This document shows positions 8,653-17,075 of a stretch of DNA of 64,000 nt, piece after piece; the stretch's first letter is position 1, and every line of letters starts with the position of its first letter. The position numbers were made by a program, and so were the translations under genes. The stretch comes from Johnsonella ignava ATCC 51276 (GTDB taxonomy: Bacteria > Bacillota > Clostridia > Lachnospirales > Lachnospiraceae). The stretch is taken from contig NZ_JH378832.1 of assembly GCF_000235445.1 (NCBI RefSeq), forward strand, positions 215,457-279,456. The letters run 5' to 3'. The notes below the pieces were generated by a model, which was given only the letters and a program-made list of their open reading frames with translations, had not been told where the DNA came from and ran no database searches.

Positions 8653-9831
8653 TTAATTCCCTTTCCTTCCCCATGAAAACTTCCTTTGAGGTCCGTTTTC
8701 TATGGTTGTTCCTCTGCCATCTATACCGTCCGCCATTATTGAGATAGCCCTGCAGATTTTACTTCTGGGATATTCAAGCATTAGAGGACTTCCTAAATTT
8801 GCTGCTGAACATGCCGATCTGTCATCACACGGAATCCTGTTCCATATAGGCATACCCATAACTCTGGAAATTTCAGCATCCTTTAACTGTCCTGTATGAT
8901 CCTTACCCACTACTAATTTGATTTTTTCTTCATCTGTAAGAGCCTTTAATATTGACAGACTCTTCTTTGTATCCATCAGTGAAGGTACATCGGTTCCAGT
9001 TACAAGCAATATCTGAGAAGCTACATCTATACAGCTTACATTAATATCATCAAATCCGGCTGCAGCATCTATAATTATATAGTCATAATAGACTCTAAGC
9101 GTGGCAATTATCCTTTCAATCTGCACTGTTGAAATTGTTTTCGCATCTTCAGGATTGTTAGGGGCAGGCAGGCAATATATACCGCTTGTATGCAGAGACA
9201 AAAACTGCCTTATAGCATCAAGTGTCGGATTAGACTGCTCCTGCAACAACTCAACAATAGTTTCCTTTGTCTTTATACCAAGAAAGGCGGCAACATTTCC
9301 AAACTGCAGATTATAATCCAGTATACATACTTTATTTTTCTTCTGTATAAGCTTTACTGCAAGATTAACCGCAATTGTAGTCTTTCCCACTCCGTCTTTA
9401 GGTCCAAACACCATAAGAACCCTTGATTTACTTGAGGCACTTACCGAGTTCTCAAGTGTCATAATCCTGTTTATCTCATTGCCATATATACTCTTAAGTT
9501 CAGTAATCAGCTCAAATGAGTCTATATCGGTAGAGAGTATGTAATGTACTCCCGACTGCACTATTCTTTGAATATTTTCAGGATCCTCTGTATTTGTAAT
9601 TACTACCGGAACGGATCTCGGACGCAAAAGATAAATCTGGTGGCATGATCTAAGTGCCATAGGTGTAGTGTCTGTAACTAATATCAGATCAGGTGCCTGC
9701 CTGTTGATCTCATCAAGAACTTCGTTTTCATTGCTGACTACACCTGTAATACCAATCTCATCATCTCTTAAATGCATCTGTAACTGGGCACACCTCTCCT
9801 GAGTACCCAATAGCATAACTTTGACTTTCAA
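8653..9831 (-). CDS. cpaE: CpaE/TadZ-like ATPase, pilus localisation protein
   Basis: A 392-residue protein with a receiver-like N-terminal domain (about 1-110, lacking an obvious phospho-acceptor set) and a MinD/ParA-type ATPase domain from about 137. The P-loop at 143-152 reads GPKDGVGKTT, a deviant Walker A. TadZ/CpaE proteins place the Tad machine at a cell site, often a pole. The start is TTG at 9831, chosen for the GGGGGA eight to nine bases upstream; the first ATG is five codons later without a better site. It ends one codon before cpaF. Confidence 0.9.
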   Translation of the reverse strand: MKVKVMLLGTQERCAQLQMHLRDDEIGITGVVSNENEVLDEINRQAPDLILVTDTTPMALRSCHQIYLLRPRSVPVVITNTEDPENIQRIVQSGVHYILSTDIDSFELITELKSIYGNEINRIMTLENSVSASSKSRVLMVFGPKDGVGKTTIAVNLAVKLIQKKNKVCILDYNLQFGNVAAFLGIKTKETIVELLQEQSNPTLDAIRQFLSLHTSGIYCLPAPNNPEDAKTISTVQIERIIATLRVYYDYIIIDAAAGFDDINVSCIDVASQILLVTGTDVPSLMDTKKSLSILKALTDEEKIKLVVGKDHTGQLKDAEISRVMGMPIWNRIPCDDRSACSAANLGSPLMLEYPRSKICRAISIMADGIDGRGTTIENGPQRKFSWGRKGN

Positions 9832-9887
9832 TTTCTATCATCCCCCTGGTATATAATTTATTGAATATATTTATATCTGTAAAAATA

Positions 9888-10742
9888 TTATGGAGTTACA
9901 GGAACAAGTTCATTAGCTCCGGTTTCCTCGTAAATCTGTATAACACTTCTTCTGGGTTCATTTATAATCTCATGATCATCGAGACTTCTTAATGCAAGCT
10001 TAGCAGAAGCTCCTCCCATAGTAAGGAAAGTAATATCCAGTGCCTGCTGCGGAGTTACCTCAAGTGTTACAGTCCCATATCCGGCTGTCACCATATCAGG
10101 CAAATACCTTAAAGAAGGACCTACCGCAAGCACCTTTATATCCTGCAGGGGCATCATAGTATAGTCATCGCCTATAGTTTCAGAAAAAACTACGGAATTA
10201 GCCGGTCCGTTTGCACCGAAATTCTGGCTGAAAGTGGTTCCTGCAAGTGCTTTGGCATCTCTGTCCATTGTTTCGCCAAATCTTACAATATTACCGCTGG
10301 TCAGAATATCTACATAGTCTCCGGGTTTTATATGGAAGCCCACACCATTTGAAGCATCGGTGGTAATTGCTATCGCCCTTTTACCCTTTGTTATCTTGGG
10401 AGCAAGTTCTATATAAGGACTGTCAGGAGACAACGCTCTTTTGTGTGTCAAGGGTTCTCCTGCATATATCTCTGACACTGATATTCTGTTGGCAGCCTCG
10501 ACTATATTGTTAAAATAGTTCTCCTTTAAAGAATCATCAACCAGCACCCTTTTAACTTCAAGCATATCCTCCGTTATAAGCACATAAGCACCTATATCAA
10601 CCTTTGCAACTACTACTTCCATTTCAGCCCCTAGCCTTGTTCTCTCAGTTTTTTCCTGCTTGTTGTTTGAATTAAACATAATGTACGAAAGCATAAAAAC
10701 AACCGCTGCTACTACTATTGCTATAATTTGGATTCTTTTCAC
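9888..10742 (-). CDS. cpaB: CpaB/RcpC pilus assembly protein
   Basis: About 284 residues. The N-terminus VKRIQIIAIVVAAVVF gives one membrane anchor. An SAF-like domain follows (about 45-115: 'MEVVVAKVDIGAYVLITEDML', 'EIYAGEPLTHKRAL'), then the RcpC/CpaB domain with 'GKRAIAITTDASNGVGFHIKPGDYVDIL' and 'VTPQQALDITFLTMGGA'. In Gram-negative Tad systems this protein helps form the outer channel; in monoderms it is thought to sit outside the membrane. I chose the GTG at 10742 because GGGGAG lies nine bases upstream; a TTG seven codons earlier has no such site. Confidence 0.88.
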   Translation of the reverse strand: MKRIQIIAIVVAAVVFMLSYIMFNSNNKQEKTERTRLGAEMEVVVAKVDIGAYVLITEDMLEVKRVLVDDSLKENYFNNIVEAANRISVSEIYAGEPLTHKRALSPDSPYIELAPKITKGKRAIAITTDASNGVGFHIKPGDYVDILTSGNIVRFGETMDRDAKALAGTTFSQNFGANGPANSVVFSETIGDDYTMMPLQDIKVLAVGPSLRYLPDMVTAGYGTVTLEVTPQQALDITFLTMGGASAKLALRSLDDHEIINEPRRSVIQIYEETGANELVPVTP

Positions 10743-10868
10743 CTTAAAATTCTCCCCTATCAACGTTTTTAATTAGATTGTAACCCATTTATCCTTTCTT
10801 GTCTATATATATTTTTAAATATATATAATAAACTATTTTTTGTTATATATTCAACATTATTATACAAA

Positions 10869-10925
10869 AATACAGGCAGATACCTCTAAGTGTTATAACC
10901 ACTCACAAGGGATCTACCTGTATTT
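10869..10925 (-). terminator. Intrinsic terminator between the Flp pilin array and cpaB
   Basis: Read on the minus strand, arms AAATACAGGTAGATCCC and GGTATCTGCCTGTATTT form a stem of about 17 pairs with two mismatches and a 23-base loop, followed by TTTTTGTATAAT. It lies after the last Flp gene and before cpaB. It could let abundant pilin transcript end here while a fraction reads into the assembly genes. Confidence 0.8.
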
Positions 10926-11064
10926 ATGGGATTTGATGTTTAATTAAAAATTATAACCACCTTATCTTCACCCTTATCATGCTTCTTTCTTTATCATACA
11001 GCCGCAGCTCTTTGTAAAAGCGTATGCAACTGTACAGTAAGATACAAGCACTCGTAAAGCCAAT

Positions 11065-11229
11065 TTACGGAAGCGCACTCTGAATGCTGTTGAATGTGCT
11101 GTTAAGCTTGTTTCCAACGATTCTAAGTAAAGCTATAACTACTAATGCGATAAGTGCAAGGATAAGACCATACTCTACAAGTCCCTGTCCACTTTCCTCA
11201 TTAAGGAATGCATTTACTAAGTTCTTCAT
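11065..11229 (-). CDS. flp: Flp pilin, array copy 1 (promoter-distal)
   Basis: A 54-residue major pilin: MKNLVNAFLNEESGQGLVEY, then a hydrophobic helix (LILALIALVVIALL) and the tail NKLNSTFNSIQSALP. The leader up to Gly is cut by the prepilin peptidase; the GQGLVEYG motif with Glu at +5 is diagnostic for Flp. This copy differs in the helix (ALVVIALLR) from copies 5 and 6 (SIVVIAILR) and uses Ser in NKLNS. SD of the kind AAGGAGAAAAAC precedes the ATG. Confidence 0.95.
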   Translation of the reverse strand: MKNLVNAFLNEESGQGLVEYGLILALIALVVIALLRIVGNKLNSTFNSIQSALP

Positions 11230-11358
11230 CCTGTTTTTCTCCTTAATTATAATTTCATCTACTTCATTAATCTTTATTTACAAACCTCTTTCTTCGCACA
11301 GCCGCAACTCCTGTAAAGGCATATGCAACTGTATGAAGATATAAAGCCCGCAAACAAT

Positions 11359-11523
11359 TTACGGAAGTGCGCTCTGAATGCTGTTGAATGTGCTGTTAAG
11401 CTTGTTTCCAACGATTCTAAGTATAGCTATAACTACGATTGCGATAAGCGCAAGGATAAGACCATACTCTACAAGTCCCTGTCCACTTTCCTCATTGAGG
11501 AATGCATTTACTAAGTTCTTCAT
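11359..11523 (-). CDS. flp: Flp pilin, array copy 2
   Basis: A 54-residue pilin with the same leader, GQGLVEYG cleavage motif and SIQSALP tail as its neighbours. The helix carries LIAIVVIAILR. The nucleotide sequence is nearly identical to copies 1, 3 and 4 through the coding part, while the 129-base spacer to copy 1 has drifted. Recent duplication or gene conversion is the simplest reading. Confidence 0.95.
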   Translation of the reverse strand: MKNLVNAFLNEESGQGLVEYGLILALIAIVVIAILRIVGNKLNSTFNSIQSALP

Positions 11524-11652
11524 CCTGTTTTTCTCCTTAATTATTATTTTATCTACTTTTTTAATTTTTGTTTATAAATTTCATTCTTCGCACAGCTGCA
11601 ACTTCTGTAAAGGTATATGCAACCGTATGAAGATATAAAACCCGTAAAGAAT

Positions 11653-11817
11653 TTACGGAAGTGCACTCTGAATGCTGTTGAATGTGCTGTTAAGCTTATT
11701 TCCAACGATTCTAAGTATAGCTATAACTACGATTGCGATAAGCGCAAGGATAAGACCATACTCTACAAGTCCCTGTCCACTTTCCTCATTGAGGAATGCA
11801 TTTACTAAGTTCTTCAT
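11653..11817 (-). CDS. flp: Flp pilin, array copy 3
   Basis: A 54-residue pilin with leader, GQGLVEYG motif, single helix and NSIQSALP end. Apart from silent changes, coding sequence matches copy 2. It is preceded on the transcript by the hairpin after copy 4 and its own AAGGAGAAAAACAGG ribosome site. Confidence 0.95.
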   Translation of the reverse strand: MKNLVNAFLNEESGQGLVEYGLILALIAIVVIAILRIVGNKLNSTFNSIQSALP

Positions 11818-11942
11818 CCTGTTTTTCTCCTTATAATTATATTATATATTTAAATTTTTGTTTTTAAATCCCATTCTCCATACAGCTGCAAGTGCTATTA
11901 AGGCACATGCAGCTGTATGAAGATATAAAACCCGCAAACAGT

Positions 11943-12107
11943 TTACGGAAGTGCACTCTGAATGCTGTTGAATGTGCTGTTAAGCTTGTTTCCAACGATT
12001 CTAAGTATAGCTATAACTACGATTGCGATGAGCGCAAGTATAAGACCATACTCTACAAGTCCCTGTCCACTTTCCTCATTGAGGAATGCATTTACTAAAT
12101 TCTTCAT
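11943..12107 (-). CDS. flp: Flp pilin, array copy 4
   Basis: A 54-residue pilin, again with the GQGLVEYG processing site and the conserved C-terminus. It differs from copy 3 by a few bases in the helix region (GCGATGAGCGCAAGTAT region on the plus strand), giving a nearly identical protein. A perfect 11-bp inverted repeat follows it on the transcript at 11880-11918. Confidence 0.95.
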   Translation of the reverse strand: MKNLVNAFLNEESGQGLVEYGLILALIAIVVIAILRIVGNKLNSTFNSIQSALP

Positions 12108-12234
12108 CTTGTTTTTCTCCTTAAATTATAATTTTATTTGCTTTTAATTTTCGTATATATATCTTCCCTCATACAGCTGCACCCCCTGTAATAGGCAAGT
12201 GCAGCTGTATGAGCATATAGACTCCGCAAAGAGC

Positions 12235-12399
12235 TTACGGAAGTGCACTCTGAATGCTGTTGAATGTGTTGTTAAGTTTATTTCCAACAATCCTAAGTAT
12301 AGCTATAACTACTATTGAAATAAGTGCGAGTATAAGACCATACTCTACAAGTCCCTGTCCACTTTCCTCATTGAGGAATGCATTTACTAAATTTTTCAT
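12235..12399 (-). CDS. flp: Flp pilin, array copy 5
   Basis: A 54-residue pilin. I start it at the ATG at 12399 (MKNLVNAFLN) to match its siblings and the AAGGAGAAAAACAAA site; an upstream in-frame ATG would add nine residues that no other copy has. The helix reads LISIVVIAILR and the tail NKLNNTFNS, a two-residue variant shared partly with copy 6. A 15-bp perfect hairpin follows on the transcript. Confidence 0.94.
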   Translation of the reverse strand: MKNLVNAFLNEESGQGLVEYGLILALISIVVIAILRIVGNKLNNTFNSIQSALP

Positions 12400-12537
12400 T
12401 TTGTTTTTCTCCTTTATCATTATCACATTTATTTATCTTGTTTTTTAACTTTTACTTAAATCATTTGTAATCCTTCACACCCGCTTCTCCTTAAAGATGG
12501 ATAAAACCGTATGAAGATATACAGTCCCGTAAGTAAT

Positions 12538-12702
12538 TTACGGAAGTGCGCTCTGAATACTGTTGAATGTGCTGTTAAGTTTATTTCCAACAATCCTAAG
12601 TATAGCTATAACTACTATTGAAATAAGTGCAAGTATAAGACCATACTCTACAAGTCCCTGTCCGCTTTCCTCATTAAGGAATGCATTCATTAATTTTTTC
12701 AT
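12538..12702 (-). CDS. flp: Flp pilin, array copy 6 (promoter-proximal)
   Basis: A 54-residue pilin beginning MKKLMNAFLNEESGQGLVEY, so the leader differs at two positions from the others. The helix is LISIVVIAILR as in copy 5. It is the first of the array to be transcribed and lies 107 bases after the divergent minor pilin. The spacer contains a consensus-like TATAAT on the minus strand at 12740-12745, but no convincing -35 box, so an internal promoter is only possible. Confidence 0.94.
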   Translation of the reverse strand: MKKLMNAFLNEESGQGLVEYGLILALISIVVIAILRIVGNKLNSTFNSIQSALP

Positions 12703-12809
12703 CTCTTCTATATCTCCTTTACTTTATTTTTTGTTTTTTATTATATACATCTACTCTAAAGAAGAACTTTACAGCAAATGTATCAACAACCATTTTTATT
12801 TAACTAAAA

Positions 12810-12992
12810 CTACGGAAACAATCGGTTTGCTGCATTTCCATAATATGCCGCTGCCACTTTGTTACCTATCTGGGTTACAATGACTACAGAGACAATCGAA
12901 ACGAACACCAGCAATAGCCCATATTCCGTAAGACCTTGTCCGCTTTCTTCTTTGCAGAACTCAAACAAATATTTTTTCAAAATTCCCTCCAT
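12810..12992 (-). CDS. Divergent Flp-family minor pilin
   Basis: A 60-residue protein with EESGQGLTEYG at residues 15-25 and a single helix (LLLVFVSIVSVVIV). The processing motif is the Flp one with Thr replacing Val. Unlike the array pilins it has a longer leader (MEGILKKYLFEFCK, with a Cys) and a different tail (AAAYYGNAANRLFP). It probably serves as a minor or initiating subunit. It lies 39 bases after the prepilin peptidase and is read with it. Confidence 0.9.
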   Translation of the reverse strand: MEGILKKYLFEFCKEESGQGLTEYGLLLVFVSIVSVVIVTQIGNKVAAAYYGNAANRLFP

Positions 12993-13031
12993 CTTGCGGT
13001 ACTTTAGCTAACCGAATTAAGTACTTAACAC

Positions 13032-13727
13032 CTAAAATCCCGTCATAAAACTGTACATAAATACCGGATAAATCATACCCGTAATAAATCCTGCCATTAT
13101 AACTCCACACATAGGGAAAGTATTGCTGACATGAAAAATAGAATGAATATAAGCTGGAGTGGTTGCTATCTTAATTAGAACATAAGCCAACATCGCAGCA
13201 GCCATACCGAACATAAAATATAATGTGCCCGGAAAACCAACTGTTATAGCCGCAACTATACACAGCTTTATATCTCCCATGCCTACACCTCTTACTCCTA
13301 CAAAGAAATATGTGGCGACAGCAGAAATAATCAAAATAAAAATCACAATTCCCAATCCTAAAGCGGAACCGATATATGACTTTACTCCGCCGTCAACTCC
13401 CCTGTAAATCATCCCCACTACCAGCATTAAAAGCAACATCTCATTCCCTATAATTCTGATAAGTGAATCGACTACAATACCGAAGACACCGAAAAGCACG
13501 AAAGCTAAAATAAAAATTGCTTTCCACCTTGGAAAGTTTTCGAAAGACATATACCCCATTGCCAGAATAACAATAGGAAATGCAATCCTCCAGCCTTTCC
13601 ACATCTCTGTGCTCACTTGTTCCTTGCCGCGTTTCTTATTCTTCCAACACGCATATTTGTATGCATATCCGGGGATAAATGCCCCTGCCGCAGCACACAT
13701 TAAAACAATTAAAACATTTATAATCAT
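13032..13727 (-). CDS. cpaA: Prepilin peptidase (CpaA/TadV, A24 family)
   Basis: A 231-residue polytopic aspartic protease that cuts Flp and TadE-type leaders. The second catalytic site GMGD is at 149-152 within GVGMGDIKL, and the first Asp is D87 in VVDSLIRIIGNEM, the pattern of A24 peptidases. Six or so hydrophobic segments are visible. There is no N-terminal methylase domain with paired Cys motifs, as expected for the Tad type. It is the first gene of the locus, 40 bases downstream of a strong promoter, so peptidase and pilins are made together. Confidence 0.9.
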   Translation of the reverse strand: MIINVLIVLMCAAAGAFIPGYAYKYACWKNKKRGKEQVSTEMWKGWRIAFPIVILAMGYMSFENFPRWKAIFILAFVLFGVFGIVVDSLIRIIGNEMLLLMLVVGMIYRGVDGGVKSYIGSALGLGIVIFILIISAVATYFFVGVRGVGMGDIKLCIVAAITVGFPGTLYFMFGMAAAMLAYVLIKIATTPAYIHSIFHVSNTFPMCGVIMAGFITGMIYPVFMYSFMTGF

Positions 13728-13766
13728 ATGCGTGTACCTTTCTTTGTTTCACTCTTTATGTCATTT

Positions 13767-13794
13767 ATTATACATATATTCTTCTTCATGTCAA
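13767..13794 (-). promoter_or_regulatory. Strong promoter of the Tad/Flp locus
   Basis: On the minus strand, TTGACA (13789-13794) and TATAAT (13767-13772) are both perfect and 16 bases apart. Upstream (13797-13860) the minus strand is a series of A-tracts broken by CT and C, which looks like an UP element. Transcription would start near 13760, giving a short leader before the GAAAGG ribosome site of cpaA. Confidence 0.85.
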
Positions 13795-13872
13795 TACCTT
13801 TTTTAGATTTTTTTTTGTTTTTTTAGGTTTTTTTTTGTTTTGCTATTTTTTTTACTAATCTTATTAAAAAAC

Positions 13873-15360
13873 CTACTCCTGATCCTCAACCGATATTATG
13901 GTATAGTCCTCGTTTTCAAATAAAGTTTTATATCCTCTCAGCTTAAGAGAATATGCAAGCTCACGGTCAAGCCAAATTCCTTTATAAAACAACCCGTATT
14001 TAAAACCGTACTTTTCCTTAAGTTCGTCCCAAAGTACGGCTACCGGTTTATTCTCCTTATTTGTGCCCGTTGTAATATCAAAAAAATCTGCCAATGATGT
14101 GGAACCTGAAAACTCTTTGATAAAAGGATCGCATCTTGTATCAACATACGTCTTTACATCAAGTAGAATAAGATTTGCACCTATATTATAGTGATTATAC
14201 AGATGATCATTGATATTATTTTCCTTTATAAAATTGGCAGCCTCGTTCAAATTGCTTTCTTCATCCTTAACATAATCAACATACCCCAAGACAGGTTTCT
14301 TGATCTGCATTGATGTAAGTATCGCTACAGCAACAACTGCACATGCTGTTAAGATTATTTTATAATGTCTTTGAAGTATTGTATGATCCTTATCAAGTAT
14401 TTTCAGACTGATAAGATACTCCTGAAAATACTGAAAACCAAAAATTGCTAAAAGGCAATACGCCGGATAGATCATTCTTCTAACTGCTATACCGCCCGAA
14501 AGGAACGCAAGCATAACAGCATATTTCCGTATATCCTCTTTTTTTAATTCTCTGAACTTTTTACTTGCTCCAAAACAAAGCATTATTCCTAAAATTGCAA
14601 CTGCAGCGGCAAGATTTAAGTTTAAAGGCTTATATTCCAAAATATTATCTTTAATATACGAATTAAAAAATACATTTGTTGTATATTTATATATAAATAT
14701 ACCCTGGGGATTTATTAAGCTTCCCAAAAATGCTATAAGAAGTATCTTCAGATTTGCTTTGACATCCATCTTTTCTTTTGTTGCTAAAAAAATCACCAGA
14801 TCAGCAAACATACACAGAACAGGAATTATAAGCATGGAAGCTATCGCTCCTCCATGTATATTGACAAACAGCACCGTCAATATAAAATATATAATATTCC
14901 TGTGTTTTTTTTCATCTATAATAAGCACAGTAGCCATTACCAGAATCAAAGTACTGACCTCTGACGGTCTTACACAGAATGAACTTGCCTCAATTAATTT
15001 AAGTACTGCTATATATATTAAGAAGCCGTATATATCTATTATATTTTCCTTATTATAATTGTATGCAATAAATATTGGTGCGGCAATTGAAGCTACCAGC
15101 AATATCCTTGCTGCCCATATCCCGAAAGTGGAATAAAACAGATATAAATAAACATCATGCAGCCATTCATGAGGCATCCATGTAAGATTCGGCTGCCAGC
15201 TGAAAATATCGTGCTTAGGTACTGACAAATGTGATAATATATACCCGCCGGTCTTATAATGCCACATTATATCTCCGTCAAGATAAAACGCCTTACTCAT
15301 CTGATAGACGGCATATGCCAATATTATGCCTACAATAACCATTCTCCCCTTTTTATCCAA
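13873..15360 (-). CDS. Polytopic membrane protein, possibly GT-C-type glycosyltransferase fold
   Basis: A 495-residue protein with about ten hydrophobic segments and a soluble C-terminal part from about residue 370. Near the N-terminus, 'LDGDIMWHYKTGGYIL' followed by 'PKHDIFSW' and 'WMPHEWLHDVYLYLFY' puts acidic residues in the first outside loop, as in GT-C enzymes that use lipid-linked sugars. I do not recognise a named family and do not assign a substrate. The start is TTG at 15360 with AAGGAGG eight bases upstream. It lies between the lar genes and the Tad promoter and could modify pili, but this is only proximity. Confidence 0.6.
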   Translation of the reverse strand: MDKKGRMVIVGIILAYAVYQMSKAFYLDGDIMWHYKTGGYILSHLSVPKHDIFSWQPNLTWMPHEWLHDVYLYLFYSTFGIWAARILLVASIAAPIFIAYNYNKENIIDIYGFLIYIAVLKLIEASSFCVRPSEVSTLILVMATVLIIDEKKHRNIIYFILTVLFVNIHGGAIASMLIIPVLCMFADLVIFLATKEKMDVKANLKILLIAFLGSLINPQGIFIYKYTTNVFFNSYIKDNILEYKPLNLNLAAAVAILGIMLCFGASKKFRELKKEDIRKYAVMLAFLSGGIAVRRMIYPAYCLLAIFGFQYFQEYLISLKILDKDHTILQRHYKIILTACAVVAVAILTSMQIKKPVLGYVDYVKDEESNLNEAANFIKENNINDHLYNHYNIGANLILLDVKTYVDTRCDPFIKEFSGSTSLADFFDITTGTNKENKPVAVLWDELKEKYGFKYGLFYKGIWLDRELAYSLKLRGYKTLFENEDYTIISVEDQE

Positions 15361-15496
15361 TTTATATATCCTCCTTAAAATATTTTCTTAATTTCTATTG
15401 CTGCAAAGCAAAATTAATCATTAATTTTAGACCTTCTTGTATTTACACTATAAATACCGATAATAAAAATCGTCATTTTTTACTGAATCAAAATAA

Positions 15497-15544
15497 AAAA
15501 CCATAAAAATATACGTTATGATCATAAAGTACATTTTATGGTTT
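15497..15544 (-). terminator. Terminator after larA
   Basis: On the minus strand AAACCATAAAA pairs with TTTTTATGGTTT, with an inner TTATGATCATAA palindrome in the stem, and TTTTTT follows. It closes the larB-larC-larA unit and precedes the next gene. Confidence 0.65.
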
Positions 15545-15573
15545 ATATTATCGACAAATATAAATGTTAAATA

Positions 15574-15661
15574 TATTATGATACAAGTGTCAAAAGTATA
15601 AAATTCGATGCAAGCCTGCTTGCAAGAGAATTTACTATCTTTTGATATCTACATCATAATA
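15574..15661. repeat. 88-bp palindromic dispersed element, copy 1
   Basis: The whole segment folds on itself: TATTATGAT at one end and ATCATAATA at the other, inner arms TCAAAAG / CTTTTGA, AAATTC / GAATTT and a central TGCAAGC / GCTTGCA. A second element with the same ends lies at 55549-55634. The remaining 15361-15708 interval holds this element, the terminator and AT-rich leader of the membrane-protein gene, and no gene. Confidence 0.75.
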
Positions 15662-15708
15662 TTATTAACAATCCAATTCCCGTATATTTTATATCACAAC
15701 TTGTTACA

Positions 15709-16989
15709 TTATTTATTTGATTTAGGTGTTACTATGACGGAAATACCTTCCGGTATTACTGCAATCTTTGCATCCTTTCCCTTGATTTCAATAGCTTTTT
15801 TTAATGCTTCTTCAATCGTGGGGACATACGTCATATGCATGTCTTCAAGTATATCCTTGGCAGATTTATCAGCAACATAGAGCACCTGATGCCTTACAAG
15901 AATCCTTGCAAGAATCTGGCTTTCCCACTGATCTGCAATTGTATCTTCCATTTTTACCTTGAGAATCATATCCTCAACCTCTTTAGGATTTTTTGCATTT
16001 TTAAATGTCTGATAAAATGATTCTCCTCCATGACCGTCATTACATTTTGAAGCCTCTATTATAATACCGTCAGGTTTTGCACAGGCTTCAGCGGCAGTCA
16101 TACTTTTAACCGACTGATATATGTTCTGATCAAGCGGATATCCTCCATTTGTTGTAATTACAATATCGGCATCCGTACCTTCAACCTTTGAAAGATTTTT
16201 TACGAATTCACACCCTTTCTCATGTGCCTCAAACGCATCACCTGCAAATGCGGCAATTACCTTTTTGTCCGCATCTATCGCAACATTAAGTATAAAAGCC
16301 AGCTTCGCCTCTTTTGCCGCAAATTCCATATCTTTATGTATGGGATTACCATCAAGATTACCTGTCCTTGACTTGTCCGAGGCTATAAATTTTGAGCAGT
16401 GATTGCCAAATACAGTTTTCTGAGAAGCTATACCGGGCAATACAGATTTTCTGCCGCCTGAAAAGCCTGCGAAGAAATGCGGTTCAATAAAGCCCTCCGA
16501 TACCAGAAGATCCGCTTCTACTGCAAGTTTATTTATAAGAAGCTCTCCGCCTGACGGCAATACACCAAGATATGCCATATCTTCATCATTTTGAGACATA
16601 TGTATAACAAACTTCTCGTTTTTTACAAGTTCCTCACCGAACTTATCAAGCATCTCCTCTTTAGTTGTCGGTCTATGAAAACCGGTAGCAATCAGAATCG
16701 TAATTTCACAGTCAGGATTATTTTTTCTGATTTCCTTGAGGTATAACGGTAATGTAATCTTACTTGGAACCGGTCTTGTATGGTCAGAAGTTATTATAAC
16801 AATCTTTTTTTTACCCTTTGCCAGTTCTGAAACCCTCTTTGAGCCTATCGGGTGCTCAAGTGCAGCCTGCACCAGTTCTTCCTGAGACTTTGACGGTACA
16901 TACTCCGCCGCTTTTGATTCAAGAACCTGTGTAGAATCAGGCAATTCCACCTCTATCTTCTCTCTTCCAAATGGAAATTTTACTTTCAT
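15709..16989 (-). CDS. larA: Nickel-pincer lactate racemase LarA (or LarA homologue)
   Basis: A 426-residue enzyme that interconverts L- and D-lactate or a similar 2-hydroxy acid using the covalently bound nickel pincer cofactor. Key residues of the family are all visible: DHTR at 69-72, His105 in ATGFHRP, His171 in EPHFFAGFSGG, Lys181 (cofactor attachment) in GGRKSVLPG and His197 in GNHCSKF. I use ATG at 16989, behind AAAGGAGG, rather than an ATG 12 codons earlier without a ribosome site. It follows larC by 86 bases. LarA homologues act on several hydroxy acids, so the substrate is not certain. Confidence 0.92.
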   Translation of the reverse strand: MKVKFPFGREKIEVELPDSTQVLESKAAEYVPSKSQEELVQAALEHPIGSKRVSELAKGKKKIVIITSDHTRPVPSKITLPLYLKEIRKNNPDCEITILIATGFHRPTTKEEMLDKFGEELVKNEKFVIHMSQNDEDMAYLGVLPSGGELLINKLAVEADLLVSEGFIEPHFFAGFSGGRKSVLPGIASQKTVFGNHCSKFIASDKSRTGNLDGNPIHKDMEFAAKEAKLAFILNVAIDADKKVIAAFAGDAFEAHEKGCEFVKNLSKVEGTDADIVITTNGGYPLDQNIYQSVKSMTAAEACAKPDGIIIEASKCNDGHGGESFYQTFKNAKNPKEVEDMILKVKMEDTIADQWESQILARILVRHQVLYVADKSAKDILEDMHMTYVPTIEEALKKAIEIKGKDAKIAVIPEGISVIVTPKSNK

Positions 16990-17075
16990 TAAAAAATACA
17001 CCTCCTTTTTAAGTGATGATACCATGTAAATTATATTTTATCAATATTTTTTTATAATATATATATATTATATTC

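Larger units (their letters stand above)
10996..12702 (-). repeat. Tandem array of six pilin units, each with a 3' hairpin
   Basis: Units repeat with a spacing of about 290-305 bases. Each has a 165-base pilin gene and an intergenic part that, on the transcript, carries a hairpin built on ATACAGCTGCA / TGCAGCTGTAT. Perfect examples lie at 11880-11918 and 12168-12213 (15-bp arms in the latter); weaker versions are at about 10997-11036, 11295-11336, 11589-11634 and 12480-12520. None has a strong U tract, so they look more like mRNA-stabilising or processing hairpins than terminators. The coding parts are far more conserved than the spacers. Confidence 0.85.

Noticed and set aside
12740..12745. 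Internal promoter before the pilin array
   Set aside because: TATAAT is present on the minus strand, but no -35 box at a proper distance; not listed as a feature.
11084..12883. Repeated plus-strand frames over the pilin array encoding MLLNVLLSLFPTILS-type peptides
   Set aside because: They are the antisense of the Flp genes; repeated because the genes are repeated, with no ribosome sites.
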